Below are positions 1 through 7,938 of a stretch of 9,472 nucleotides of DNA, piece by piece. The stretch's first letter is position 1. Every line of letters begins with the position of its first letter. The stretch lies in NCBI GenBank assembly GCA_003483345.1, contig DMWH01000183.1, positions 1 to 9,472 on the forward strand, given 5' to 3'. Below the pieces are notes generated by a model. That model was not told the DNA's origin. It saw only the letters and a program-made list of their open reading frames with translations, and made no database searches. The stretch is from Clostridiales bacterium (GTDB lineage Bacteria > Bacillota > Clostridia > Tissierellales > Sedimentibacteraceae). The translations under genes and the position numbers were made by a program.

Positions 1-22
1 ATGTGAATAATTCAGACTGCAT
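1..22 (-). CDS. Start of a truncated gene running off the left edge
   Basis: Only the first seven codons are visible (Met-Gln-Ser-Glu-Leu-Phe-Thr), so no product can be named. The start is supported by a consensus Shine-Dalgarno AAGGAGG at 31-37, eight bases before the ATG at 20-22. A competing ATG at 24-26 lies only four bases from the same site and hits a stop after four codons, so it is unlikely to be the real start. A promoter lies just upstream (58-86), so this gene probably begins its own transcription unit rather than being the last gene of the polysaccharide operon. Its relation to the locus is unknown. Confidence 0.6.
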
Positions 23-30
23 TCATTTCC

Positions 31-37
31 CCTCCTT
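31..37 (-). promoter_or_regulatory. Consensus ribosome binding site AAGGAGG
   Basis: The minus strand reads AAGGAGG followed by eight bases and then ATG. This near-perfect match to the 16S rRNA anti-Shine-Dalgarno sequence fixes the start of the truncated gene at position 22. It is stronger than most ribosome binding sites inside the operon. Confidence 0.7.
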
Positions 38-57
38 GATATATATTCTATAAGTAT

Positions 58-86
58 ACAATATCACAAAATGGCATGGATGTCAA
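58..86 (-). promoter_or_regulatory. Probable sigma-A promoter for the left-edge gene
   Basis: On the minus strand a perfect -35 hexamer TTGACA (81-86) is followed by a 17-base spacer and TATTGT (58-63), which matches TATAAT at four of six positions. The spacer ends in TGA, giving a TGn extended -10. Transcription would begin near position 50, leaving a short leader before the Shine-Dalgarno at 31-37. A second TTGACA at 109-114 lies 28 bases further upstream but has no -10 better than three of six matches at 16-18 bp spacing. The call rests on motif matches only. Confidence 0.6.
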
Positions 87-97
87 TCAATATTACA

Positions 98-111
98 ACA
101 AAGAGCTTTGT
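98..111. promoter_or_regulatory. Possible operator: 14-bp inverted repeat ACAAAG-AG-CTTTGT
   Basis: Two perfect 6-bp arms flank a 2-bp centre. The repeat lies just upstream of the -35 of the predicted promoter, with its centre about 50-55 bases before the expected transcription start, where activators often bind. It overlaps an orphan TTGACA at 109-114. No regulator gene is visible and the family cannot be named. In AT-rich DNA a repeat of this size can arise by chance. Confidence 0.25.
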
Positions 112-114
112 CAA

Positions 115-240
115 GTGTAGGATTACAATAGATGCGTTACAGTTAGATGTGGAAATTATGGAAAAATCTTCCAATTAACATGCGTTTCGGACGAGAAGGG
201 GCGCCATTCTATTTTAATATTTGTCACGCAATTATTTATT
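115..240. other. Intergenic region after the symporter; no clear terminator
   Basis: This is the 3' side of the symporter gene. I looked for a GC-rich hairpin followed by a T-run in the minus direction and did not find one. The best stem, TGGAA/TTCCA at 159-173, has only 5 bp and lacks a T-run. A GGCGCC palindrome sits at about 210-215, also without a T-run. The operon may therefore end by another mechanism or read through into the left-edge gene. No RNA gene or convincing small ORF was seen. Confidence 0.4.
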
Positions 241-1842
241 TTATCCTGCGGCACGCATATACGGAAGTGCATAAGCAAGCACAAAAAATAAACCCACCGC
301 TAATCCAAATACCATATATAACCACATCAGATTATGCGTCTTTGCATCTTTATTATCATCTTTCTCCGAATCAGGCCTTATATGTAACTCAGTATATCTT
401 TTAATATCCTGATCACTGGCTTTCTTAATCTTATTTCCTATATACATACCTATACCACTTAAAATTAATCCAATAAAAAACGGATCTAGATAAATTGGAA
501 GAGTAATGCCGGCTATTGTTGTAATCGCTTTCGTTACAGAGCATCCCAAAAATCCAAGCAGCATTCCCCAAAAAGCAGAAGCCTCGCTCATATTCTTTTT
601 CCAAACACTTGCAATGGCCACAATTCCCCATGCACTCGCTATTACTGTTCCTCCGAAATACATGATCACGAAAATCTGCGGTGGATTAAAATATGCAATC
701 GCAAGTACAATGAGGCTCACAATACCCATTACAATTCTAGATATTTTTAAGTCCTTATTGATGTCAACATCCTTATCTTTAATTAAAATATCATTAGTAA
801 GAGATGTACCAATTAACGATAAGAAGGTGGATGCAGAAGAAATTCCGGCTGCCAGTATGCCGGTAATCATGATAACGCCAACCAAAGTAGGCATGACATT
901 TGTTGCTGCCCATATTAAACAAGTACTTGGATTCTCTAAGCTTGGATTTATCTTATAAACAAAAGCCGCAGAAAAATATAATGCCGTTGTAACCGCTACC
1001 ACTCCCATAGAAGCAAACACCGCCGATCTTTGAACAGTGTGCTCGTCCTTTGCCATAAGGTACCTGCTTGTCTGCCAAGGACTTACCATAACAACGATTG
1101 CCCATACAATACCGTATGTAACAGCCCATGCCAGATTTTGATACCCGGATGGATAAAGATACGATAAATTGTTTGTCCAACTGATAATTCCAGGATTCGT
1201 TGTAGATGTCGCTAAAGCAGAAATGGATTCTGTCCAACCACCAGCAGCGCCAACAATATATGGAATTCCAATTAGCGCTGCTACAAGAAATACCAAGAAC
1301 ATAATAGTATCCGTAAGCAAAACACCCATAGAGCCAGAATAAACTGTAAAAATGGTAAATGACAACCAAGCAATGACTGTGCATACCCTGTAGTTTAAAC
1401 CAGAAATCTGGGTCATCAATGTGGCAACTCCTTGAATTGCAGAAAGAAGATAAGCCGTTACCGCAATCATAAGCGTTAAAGCTGCCAGCATTTGAAGTCT
1501 TTTGGAATTAAACCTTTTGCCAAAGTACTCAGGAACTGTATTAACCTTTGCTCTTCTAATATATTTACCAAACAAACCAGCGCCGTAAACATACCCAGAT
1601 GCTTGAAGAATACCCACAGTCATAATTCCCATAAAAAAACCACTATATACCTCTCCCGTATCTCCCATAAATGCTCCTGTTGACAAGAAAGAAGCAATTA
1701 AAGATCCCACTATGAGAATCGTTGGAGCTTTTCGTCCTGCTACATAATAATCATTTGTATCCTTTACTTTATTTCCAGCCAGAACGCCGATAACTATAAA
1801 AACAACAATGGAAATAATAACGCCAATCATATAAATGTTCAT
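241..1842 (-). CDS. Sodium:solute symporter (SSS family), substrate unknown
   Basis: A 533-residue polytopic membrane protein of the solute:sodium symporter family (PutP/PanF/SGLT type, LeuT fold), which uses the inward Na+ gradient to import small solutes. Visible family marks are the DYYVAGRK stretch near residues 31-38 after the first helix, the SPWQTSRYLMAKDEHT loop at 254-269, and the Ser/Thr-rich helix at about 328-351 (GILAAGISSASTFLSL...) that corresponds to the Na+-binding helix of PutP. Length and about 13 hydrophobic segments fit the family. The ATG at 1840-1842 follows GGAG at 1851-1854 with eight bases of spacing; that site lies within the end of the 29-codon ORF, suggesting coupled translation. 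The substrate cannot be read from sequence; family members carry amino acids, sugars, carboxylates or vitamins. An SSS transporter as last gene of a glycan operon is unusual. Confidence 0.93.
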   Translation of the reverse strand: MNIYMIGVIISIVVFIVIGVLAGNKVKDTNDYYVAGRKAPTILIVGSLIASFLSTGAFMGDTGEVYSGFFMGIMTVGILQASGYVYGAGLFGKYIRRAKVNTVPEYFGKRFNSKRLQMLAALTLMIAVTAYLLSAIQGVATLMTQISGLNYRVCTVIAWLSFTIFTVYSGSMGVLLTDTIMFLVFLVAALIGIPYIVGAAGGWTESISALATSTTNPGIISWTNNLSYLYPSGYQNLAWAVTYGIVWAIVVMVSPWQTSRYLMAKDEHTVQRSAVFASMGVVAVTTALYFSAAFVYKINPSLENPSTCLIWAATNVMPTLVGVIMITGILAAGISSASTFLSLIGTSLTNDILIKDKDVDINKDLKISRIVMGIVSLIVLAIAYFNPPQIFVIMYFGGTVIASAWGIVAIASVWKKNMSEASAFWGMLLGFLGCSVTKAITTIAGITLPIYLDPFFIGLILSGIGMYIGNKIKKASDQDIKRYTELHIRPDSEKDDNKDAKTHNLMWLYMVFGLAVGLFFVLAYALPYMRAAG

Positions 1843-1845
1843 GTT

Positions 1846-1935
1846 TTAATCTCCTTTTTTTGTAATATACCCATAAAATATTGCTGCGAAAACGTACCAT
1901 AGGCCGAACGCTATAGATAAAATAAATTCCATCAT
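1846..1935 (-). CDS. 29-residue single-span membrane protein, likely symporter accessory
   Basis: A tiny ORF of 29 codons: an acidic residue near the start, an aromatic-rich hydrophobic span at about residues 4-24 (ending FAAIFYGYI), and a short basic tail Thr-Lys-Lys-Gly-Asp. This predicts one membrane helix with its C-terminus probably cytoplasmic. Its ATG overlaps the stop of the ligase gene by 4 bp (ATGA), and a purine-rich GAAGGGGG site at 1943-1950 lies seven bases upstream. Its own stop is 3 bp before the symporter ATG. RefSeq annotates comparably small one-helix ORFs beside sodium symporters as symporter small accessory proteins; I recall that class but could not search it. Position, ribosome binding site and hydrophobicity argue for a real gene; its function is inference. 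Confidence 0.7.
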   Translation of the reverse strand: MMEFILSIAFGLWYVFAAIFYGYITKKGD

Positions 1936-2858
1936 TTATTTTCCCCCTTCTCATCAATTGGTAATATTAGATTTTCTCCTAATTTTGCATCCCATTCTTC
2001 TGGTTTTATTGGACACAAACCAGAATCATGAAAGAATGTCAGTTCACCAAAATAAATATGTCCATCAATTAAGTATGTATCTACACGCAATTGTATTGTA
2101 TCTTCAGCAAGTGTTTCCGCAAATGATATTAACTGTTCCCACTCTTTTGGTTTTTCAAAATTACAATTGGCGTTTTGTGCAATAAATTTAACAGGAAGAT
2201 GATTAAAGTTTATATCAAATCCATCATTAGTACGGACATTATTAGAATGTGCCGTTCCACGACAAACCATAACCCAATTCACCTTACCGTTATAACAAAA
2301 CAGCTTATATTCAGCACATGATGGTGAAGAAAGCTCCATATATTTTTCCGCAATTATGCGCGGACGTACATTTTTATACGGCCATTCTCTACCATAAGAA
2401 TAAAAATTATATTTAAGCGATCTTTCAATTTTATTTTTAGCTTGGCTGTAATTAAAATTTTTCTTATCCTTGCATATAAATACTGTTCCTGAATCATGAG
2501 TTGTTTTAAGAACAAACTGTTCAGGCAATTTATTAAAATCAATATCGTCAAATTTGTCCCAAACTCCTAAGGTGGGAATTATATATTTATCTGCATCTCC
2601 ACCCAATTTTTCTTTTACAAATATTTTTGCTTCGTACTTATCAACCATCCTATTGTAAACAGGCTTCCTGTCATAAAGTTTTAACCACTGAAGCTTCTCA
2701 TTAAATGTAGCAGGGTTTTTTAAATTTAAGCTTTTCCCCATATAAGCCTTGTACATCCATTTTAGATAAACATCATCAGGCAAAAAATCCAGCAACCCAT
2801 GTTTTTGTAAGACAAAAAAACTTTTTTCAGGATGTTTTATAATGTTTTTAATTCTCAT
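1932..2858 (-). CDS. TupA-like ATP-grasp ligase of the polysaccharide locus
   Basis: A 308-residue protein of the TupA-like ATP-grasp family, named after a teichuronopeptide synthesis protein of alkaliphilic Bacillus. Such enzymes are thought to activate a carboxylate with ATP and ligate it to an amine, decorating surface polymers with amino acids or peptides. Visible are the N-terminal family block NPATFNEKLQWLKLYDR (48-64), the nucleotide-binding LKTTHDSG (117-124), IIAEKYME (168-175), EYKLFCYNGK (183-192), and the metal-site strand pair RVDTY (258-262) and YFGELTF (269-275), whose Asp and Glu are expected to bind Mg2+. The start chosen is the ATG at 2856-2858 (Met-Arg-Ile-Lys), with GGAGG at 2870-2874 eleven bases upstream. 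An in-frame ATG at 2880-2882 would add eight residues but has no ribosome binding site. The substrate is unknown. It may instead be listed as a glycosyltransferase in automated annotation. Confidence 0.87.
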   Translation of the reverse strand: MRIKNIIKHPEKSFFVLQKHGLLDFLPDDVYLKWMYKAYMGKSLNLKNPATFNEKLQWLKLYDRKPVYNRMVDKYEAKIFVKEKLGGDADKYIIPTLGVWDKFDDIDFNKLPEQFVLKTTHDSGTVFICKDKKNFNYSQAKNKIERSLKYNFYSYGREWPYKNVRPRIIAEKYMELSSPSCAEYKLFCYNGKVNWVMVCRGTAHSNNVRTNDGFDINFNHLPVKFIAQNANCNFEKPKEWEQLISFAETLAEDTIQLRVDTYLIDGHIYFGELTFFHDSGLCPIKPEEWDAKLGENLILPIDEKGENK

Positions 2859-2913
2859 TATGCTGCATTCCTCCATATGCAATAAATAAAAATAGAATAA
2901 TTAAATCCTTATT

Positions 2914-3909
2914 TCACTTTTTTACCGTTTGCCCAATCATAAAGTTAAACGGTCTTAATAAAATAATTTTTTCACATATCTTTAATAAAACAAAAACTAA
3001 ACATGTTATAACAAACAAATTATCAATCCCTATTTTACCCAAAACACTTTTTGTCACATTTATAACCAGTTCGTTACAGCATAAATATATAATTGAGTAT
3101 TCTCCAATTTTCAACAATTCTCTAATAAATACAGAATCAGCTATATGTTCTATGCTAAAACTAATTCGATATATTAGCATCCATAACACAAAAATAAATA
3201 TAAGACTATTTATAACCGTTATTGGTATACAAGCATATTGCCCTGTCCTCATATTGAGAATGCCGTTTTGCATGATGAAAAAGGAAACAAGAATCATAAC
3301 TGCCAAATACCATAATATATTTATTTGTCTAAGCTTTGATATTATTTTTGTATCCCAGCATCTATTTAAAATAACTCCAAAATAAAAGTATCCAAGCCCC
3401 ACACATGAAGCTCCAAAAGACCATGGAAATCTAAATGGAAATAGCGTCGTTTCCAACAAACCTATAACAAATATAGTTACTATTACAACAGCTTTTAATA
3501 TATTTCCTGTAAAGTACGTTTCGAGCAAATAAGCCATAATATTTACAAATAACATTGCAGTTAAAAACCATAATGCTCCGGCAATTGGCATTCCACTCGA
3601 ATTGATCCATAAAACAGACTTGATTGGAGTTAACATAGCATTAAAGGATTCTGGTTTAATCTCAACAACCCATAATAAATATCCAATTAAGGAAAATGAT
3701 ATGTAGGGAACAATTAGTTTCTTTCCCGTCTTAAAAAGATGCTTGTATCCGCCCTTGTAGTATAAATAACCGGAAATTACAAAAAATAGCGGCATATGAA
3801 ACCCATGTACAAAATGTACGAAAGAATTTGCCAAAGGAATATGGGCTAACACCATAAGAATGATTCCAATTGCTCGAAGCAAATCTATATACATAACTCG
3901 TTTGCTCAT
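2914..3909 (-). CDS. Acyltransferase family 3 membrane O-acyltransferase
   Basis: A 331-residue integral membrane protein of the acyltransferase-3 family (OafA/WecH/NolL type), which moves acetyl or other acyl groups onto sugar hydroxyls of surface glycans. The family-defining R-X10-H motif is clear in the first helix (Arg12 and His23), followed by HGFHMPLFFVISGYLYY at about 35-51. About ten hydrophobic segments follow; there is no C-terminal SGNH domain, so this is the short membrane-only form. The ATG overlaps the flippase stop by 4 bp (ATGA), indicating coupled translation; the ribosome binding site is weak (GGTGAG very close to the start). The natural reading is O-acetylation of the repeat unit made by this operon, but donor and position cannot be deduced. 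Confidence 0.88.
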   Translation of the reverse strand: MSKRVMYIDLLRAIGIILMVLAHIPLANSFVHFVHGFHMPLFFVISGYLYYKGGYKHLFKTGKKLIVPYISFSLIGYLLWVVEIKPESFNAMLTPIKSVLWINSSGMPIAGALWFLTAMLFVNIMAYLLETYFTGNILKAVVIVTIFVIGLLETTLFPFRFPWSFGASCVGLGYFYFGVILNRCWDTKIISKLRQINILWYLAVMILVSFFIMQNGILNMRTGQYACIPITVINSLIFIFVLWMLIYRISFSIEHIADSVFIRELLKIGEYSIIYLCCNELVINVTKSVLGKIGIDNLFVITCLVFVLLKICEKIILLRPFNFMIGQTVKK

Positions 3910-5384
3910 TTTCTCACCATCTTTTCTTTCAACTTCCTAACATTCGAGAGTATAATCTGCTTAGCTTCATCAATCGCAAAGTAGCAATAAAGGAAAGATA
4001 TAACGATGTAAATAATTGCTCCAACAATAATCTCAATAATCAAACTTGATAGATTTTGCGGTAATGCGGGAGAAATTAGTCTAATAGCCACACACATAAC
4101 TATCCCAGTACATAAAAAAGGAATACCCATCCGTATAAAATCCCTGAGCTTTATATATCTTCGACATATATAAAGCTCAATTATAAGCCCGAATATTTCT
4201 GCTACAATAGTTCCTATGACAGCTCCAAAAACTCCCATTCGGGGAATCAAAATGCTTGATAAAACTAAATTGATTCCCGCATTAAAAAATAAAATCCAAA
4301 CCATTGCCTTGTCCATTTTTAGTGGATAAATAAATTGTGACCTCATTATTTCTCCCAGACCAATGATTAAAATCAATGGGGACATTGCACTAATAATATC
4401 ACCGCAGATGGCAAATTCACTGCCATAATATTCTATGGCCAGCAAATCATCTACAGCCAACAGGCCAAACACCGATCCGAACCCAATAAAGTAATTAACA
4501 ATTAACGACTGCCGTAAAAGTTTCCCCATCTCATTAAATTTTCCGGAAGCGGCCATTTTGCAAGCCTTGGGAAATAGAACAGTACTGATAACTACAATAA
4601 ATGTTCTTGGTATAGTGATAATTTTATTTGAGTACTCATAAAAGGCTACATCGGTAACATCTGATAAAATCCCTAACAATGTCTTGTTAAAAATTGTATA
4701 TAGCGTAGCCGCTACTGCTGCTACAAAAAGCACGAGCATCGGTTTAATATGCTCCATTACATCTGAAATAGTAAATTTTATAGGTTTAATTGTACTTATC
4801 ATTTGCGGTAATACGATTATAAAACCTATACAGGTAGAAAGGGACATTATAATTGTATATATGACAAGATCATCCGGAGATTTAACAAATAAAAATATGC
4901 AAATGCACTCTAAAACTTTTACAATAGTGTTTCTAATAACGACCGTTTTAAATTTCTCTAATCCTTGAAATAACCATGTGAAATCAATGACTGCACTAAA
5001 CACATATATACCCTGAGCTAAAACAACATTTCTTTCACTTCTGCTGAGCAGTAAAGCATAAAGTAGATAAACAACAAATACTGCTATAGAAACGATGATA
5101 TGAAGAGTAGTTAAACTCCATACCGTGCGTCTTAGTTTTAATAGATCCCTTTTCCTTGCCGCCACAATTCTTTGTCCGTGCTTGCTGATCCCGAGCATTG
5201 CCACAATGACAAAATAATATGCAATTGAATATGTATAGGTATATATACCAAGAGCTCTACTCCCCAGTGTCCTCGTCAAGTATGGAGATACAATCAGTGG
5301 TATTACTAAAATAACAAACTGATATCCGAACTGATATATGAAATTCTTTTTAGCACTGTCACCGGTCAATAACTTACTTCGCAT
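3906..5384 (-). CDS. Oligosaccharide flippase, Wzx/PST type (MOP superfamily)
   Basis: A 492-residue polytopic membrane protein of the polysaccharide transporter branch of the MOP superfamily. It would move the undecaprenyl-diphosphate-linked repeat unit from the inner to the outer face of the cytoplasmic membrane. The N-terminal block is typical: a basic start, KKNFIYQFGYQF (13-24), then VSPYLTRTLGSRALGIYTYT (about 37-56). Regularly spaced hydrophobic segments fit 12-14 helices. The ATG at 5382-5384 has an AAAGGA ribosome binding site six bases upstream, and the gap to the preceding glycosyltransferase is only 24 bp. It is flanked by a polymerase, glycosyltransferases and an acyltransferase, which supports a Wzx role over a drug-exporting relative. 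No damage was seen. Confidence 0.92.
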   Translation of the reverse strand: MRSKLLTGDSAKKNFIYQFGYQFVILVIPLIVSPYLTRTLGSRALGIYTYTYSIAYYFVIVAMLGISKHGQRIVAARKRDLLKLRRTVWSLTTLHIIVSIAVFVVYLLYALLLSRSERNVVLAQGIYVFSAVIDFTWLFQGLEKFKTVVIRNTIVKVLECICIFLFVKSPDDLVIYTIIMSLSTCIGFIIVLPQMISTIKPIKFTISDVMEHIKPMLVLFVAAVAATLYTIFNKTLLGILSDVTDVAFYEYSNKIITIPRTFIVVISTVLFPKACKMAASGKFNEMGKLLRQSLIVNYFIGFGSVFGLLAVDDLLAIEYYGSEFAICGDIISAMSPLILIIGLGEIMRSQFIYPLKMDKAMVWILFFNAGINLVLSSILIPRMGVFGAVIGTIVAEIFGLIIELYICRRYIKLRDFIRMGIPFLCTGIVMCVAIRLISPALPQNLSSLIIEIIVGAIIYIVISFLYCYFAIDEAKQIILSNVRKLKEKMVRK

Positions 5385-5408
5385 TTTATGTCCTTTCTGT
5401 CCGCATCT

Positions 5409-6554
5409 TCAAATCAAGGTTTTATATAACTCATATATCTCATTAGCATTTCTTTTTGCATCATATTGCTTTTTTGCATATTCCTGACCGCATATAGCAA
5501 CTTTTTTAGCTTCCTCTTTGTTTTGAAACACATAGTTCAGGCTATTTGCCAGTTCTTCTGCATCTCCTGGCTTGTATAAATAGCCAGTCTTTTGATTTGT
5601 AATTATTTCCGCAGTTCCGCCACTGTTAGCTCCTACGACAAGAAGACCTGAGAGCATAGCTTCTATTGTCACCCTGCCAAAAGCTTCATTATGAGATGCC
5701 ATACATAATATATCCATTTGCTTATATAGCTTCTTCATATCGTTAACTTGCCCCATGAAATGAATATTTTTTTCTATATTACATTTCTTTGCCGGCTCCA
5801 TGATTGATTCCTTATAATTTTCCGTGTAAATTCCAGCAATGTATAATTGCGGAGTATAATTATACTTCTCTTTTAATATAGCTAAAGCCTTTATCGCATC
5901 TGCTTGTCCTTTACCTTCACATACACGACCAACACAAACAATATTAGATGTAGTATCTATATCTCTAAATTTCCTCTTTTGATAGAAAAAATCAACATCT
6001 ATTCCATTGTAAATTCTGTGTATAATATTGTTATTAATCAATCCCTCATACTTCTTTGTAATTGCATCAGAAACAGTAATTACCGCATCAGATTTATTGA
6101 TATGTGATAATGCTATCCTTTTGCACCAAAAGGCTGCATTGAAATCTTCTTCCAAAAATTCTCTTATATGCCATATGTGTGGTATATGCAAAGAATGAGA
6201 CACAAAAGAGCCAATGTAGCACGCAGAGGTGTTTTCATGAATTAAATCAATGTTATTATATTTTACATATTTTTTCAAGGCTCGACTTGCAAATAATGAA
6301 TATAAATACTTAAATGGCATTTTAAATCTTTCGATCTTATTCGCTTTTTTTGAAATTATCCATGTGTATGCACAAGCACGCATTTTTATATAAGGTATAC
6401 CGTTATTCTCAAGCAAATCTAATCCATCCGCTTTATCAGATACAGCTACAAACGATTCCACACCATAGTCTCTAAGATAACGAATCAACGCAATCATGCT
6501 ATGATATGCTCCTGCAGATTTATTGCCTGTATTTTCAATAAACAGCACTCTCAT
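5409..6554 (-). CDS. Glycosyltransferase family 4 (GT-B, retaining)
   Basis: A 381-residue cytoplasmic GT-B enzyme that should add one sugar from a nucleotide donor to the lipid-linked repeat unit. The N-terminal acceptor domain begins MRVLFIENTGNKSAGAYHSM, with a Gly-rich turn where GT4 enzymes carry the GG motif. The C-terminal donor domain shows VGRVCEGKG (208-216, with Arg210 and Lys215 placed to contact the donor phosphates) and NEAFGRVTIEAM (289-300), which holds the E-X7-E motif (Glu290 and Glu298), followed by GANSGGTAEII. The ATG overlaps the polymerase stop by 4 bp, and AAGGAG lies six bases upstream inside that gene. The family is well supported; sugar donor and linkage cannot be assigned. 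Confidence 0.92.
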   Translation of the reverse strand: MRVLFIENTGNKSAGAYHSMIALIRYLRDYGVESFVAVSDKADGLDLLENNGIPYIKMRACAYTWIISKKANKIERFKMPFKYLYSLFASRALKKYVKYNNIDLIHENTSACYIGSFVSHSLHIPHIWHIREFLEEDFNAAFWCKRIALSHINKSDAVITVSDAITKKYEGLINNNIIHRIYNGIDVDFFYQKRKFRDIDTTSNIVCVGRVCEGKGQADAIKALAILKEKYNYTPQLYIAGIYTENYKESIMEPAKKCNIEKNIHFMGQVNDMKKLYKQMDILCMASHNEAFGRVTIEAMLSGLLVVGANSGGTAEIITNQKTGYLYKPGDAEELANSLNYVFQNKEEAKKVAICGQEYAKKQYDAKRNANEIYELYKTLI

Positions 6555-7903
6555 AAACTACTCCTTTTTTTATTTATAGGCACCTTTTTATATGCAAAAA
6601 ATAAAATAAAAAGCAAACCTAAAGCAATACGCATTTGTGTGAACTGCATTCTAACAAAAGAAAAAAGAACAATATAAAATATACAACAATAAACACAAAT
6701 CTGTTTTTCGGAATATGTTCTCTTTGTTGCATTCATAAATGCTCGTGATGAAATGAACCCTAAAATAAACATTCCAATAATAATACCTGCCACTCTATAA
6801 TCTAAGTATAAAAACCAAAAAACCGAAACATAGGCATTTGCTGTAATGTTCGTACCGGGCCATACCCAGGTGGAATCAGTAAGCATCGTCCAATCGTAGA
6901 TGCTTTGAACTAATTGCGGCATATCAATCCCTATTATACTTCTCATCACGTAGCATATCGGATAAATAAATCCTAATAAGGATGCAACTCCATATCCATA
7001 TATATTGCTTACCTCAACTTTTTCAGCCCATATTTCAAACATTCTTGGAGGTATTGCAAAGTATAAATACAACTGCCTGTATATTAAAGATACACCTCGT
7101 GATAAAGTTAATATAAAAAAGGCGATAATCGCTATAATGGCTATCACTCTAATTCTTTTCTTTATCTTAGACAAAAAATGCTTGGTACGAATAAGGGTAT
7201 AATTTTTGTTCTTTTTTTTCTTATTATGGTACAAATAAATCTGAGCAACGATAATTAACCATATAAAAAAAAGCAAAAAAGTAGTACGATTTGCGGATGT
7301 CAAAGCGTTGATTAGTATCAAACATACCGTAATAACTAATAATTTTCGATCTCTCTTTCCAAACCAAAAATCAACAGCTGTTATTGCCGGGAGTACAAAT
7401 CTTATTGGTGTAATAACAAGCAGTGCAATTGCACTTACAATGGCATTATTGTTGCTTACAATTTCTCCGCCCTGCAACATCGCTTGAATTGTTCCTAAAT
7501 TTAACGTCCCCGACTGTCTTACTGTGTTAATAAACGAATATATTGCATATACCAAACATATGGCTCCTAATACATATAGTAGTTGATACCTAGGTATGCT
7601 TTTGTATGCAACATTCTTTCCTGTAGGATGTTCGTGTTTTACAAGCGAAAATTTCATTTTTGAAAAAAACGCCTTATTAAAGAAATATCCCACTATGAAT
7701 GATATTATCCCTAAAAGGATCGCCAAATTGATTTCATCATCTGCTACATGCAATGTATATTCTTCCATAGAAGAAAATAACAATATCACTCCCCATAATA
7801 CAGAAAATATTGTTATGGGATTTATCCACATTTTTTTCTCAACAAAATATCCAACCACGGCAAATATCCCACATAAAATTATACTTATGTATAGATATGT
7901 CAT
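6551..7903 (-). CDS. Oligosaccharide repeat-unit polymerase (Wzy type)
   Basis: A 450-residue, very hydrophobic protein with about 11-12 predicted membrane segments, matching the oligosaccharide repeat-unit polymerase family found in Firmicutes capsule and exopolysaccharide loci. It would join flipped repeat units into long chains on the outer face of the membrane. Supporting features are an N-terminal helix followed by a WINPITIF block (26-33), SANRTT with a conserved-type Arg near 206, and a lysine/arginine-rich cytoplasmic loop at about 227-252. Wzy sequences diverge strongly, so the call rests on topology, length and context between glycosyltransferases and flippase rather than on a catalytic motif. 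The start at 7903 is preceded by GCGGGG about ten bases upstream, 35 bp after the GT2 gene. The stop overlaps the GT4 start. Confidence 0.85.
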   Translation of the reverse strand: MTYLYISIILCGIFAVVGYFVEKKMWINPITIFSVLWGVILLFSSMEEYTLHVADDEINLAILLGIISFIVGYFFNKAFFSKMKFSLVKHEHPTGKNVAYKSIPRYQLLYVLGAICLVYAIYSFINTVRQSGTLNLGTIQAMLQGGEIVSNNNAIVSAIALLVITPIRFVLPAITAVDFWFGKRDRKLLVITVCLILINALTSANRTTFLLFFIWLIIVAQIYLYHNKKKKNKNYTLIRTKHFLSKIKKRIRVIAIIAIIAFFILTLSRGVSLIYRQLYLYFAIPPRMFEIWAEKVEVSNIYGYGVASLLGFIYPICYVMRSIIGIDMPQLVQSIYDWTMLTDSTWVWPGTNITANAYVSVFWFLYLDYRVAGIIIGMFILGFISSRAFMNATKRTYSEKQICVYCCIFYIVLFSFVRMQFTQMRIALGLLFILFFAYKKVPINKKRSSL

Positions 7904-7938
7904 TCTTTAATACCCCGCTTCTATATAAAATTTTTTCT

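Noticed and set aside
109..114. Distal TTGACA as a main promoter
   Set aside because: At spacings of 16-18 bp the best -10 candidates match only three of six positions; the proximal element is far better.
159..173. Hairpin TGGAA/TTCCA downstream of the symporter as a rho-independent terminator
   Set aside because: The stem is only 5 bp, AT-rich, and has no T-run after it in the minus direction.
147..404. Plus-strand open frame of 85 codons
   Set aside because: It overlaps the symporter's 3' end, has no ribosome binding site, and shows no family features.
506..958. Plus-strand open frame of 150 codons inside the symporter
   Set aside because: It is antisense to conserved helices of the symporter; its hydrophobic content reflects the complement of membrane-helix codons, and there is no start signal.
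953..1384. Minus-strand open frame of 143 codons in another frame of the symporter
   Set aside because: The symporter frame in the same DNA has clear family motifs; this frame is rich in Cys, Tyr and Trp in a pattern typical of shadow translation.
2859..2882. A longer start for the ATP-grasp ligase, adding Met-His-Met-Glu-Glu-Cys-Ser-Ile
   Set aside because: No ribosome binding site precedes the ATG at 2880-2882, and the GGAGG at 2870-2874 lies inside this extension, placed to serve the ATG at 2856-2858. Family members typically begin close to the Met-Arg-Ile-Lys start.
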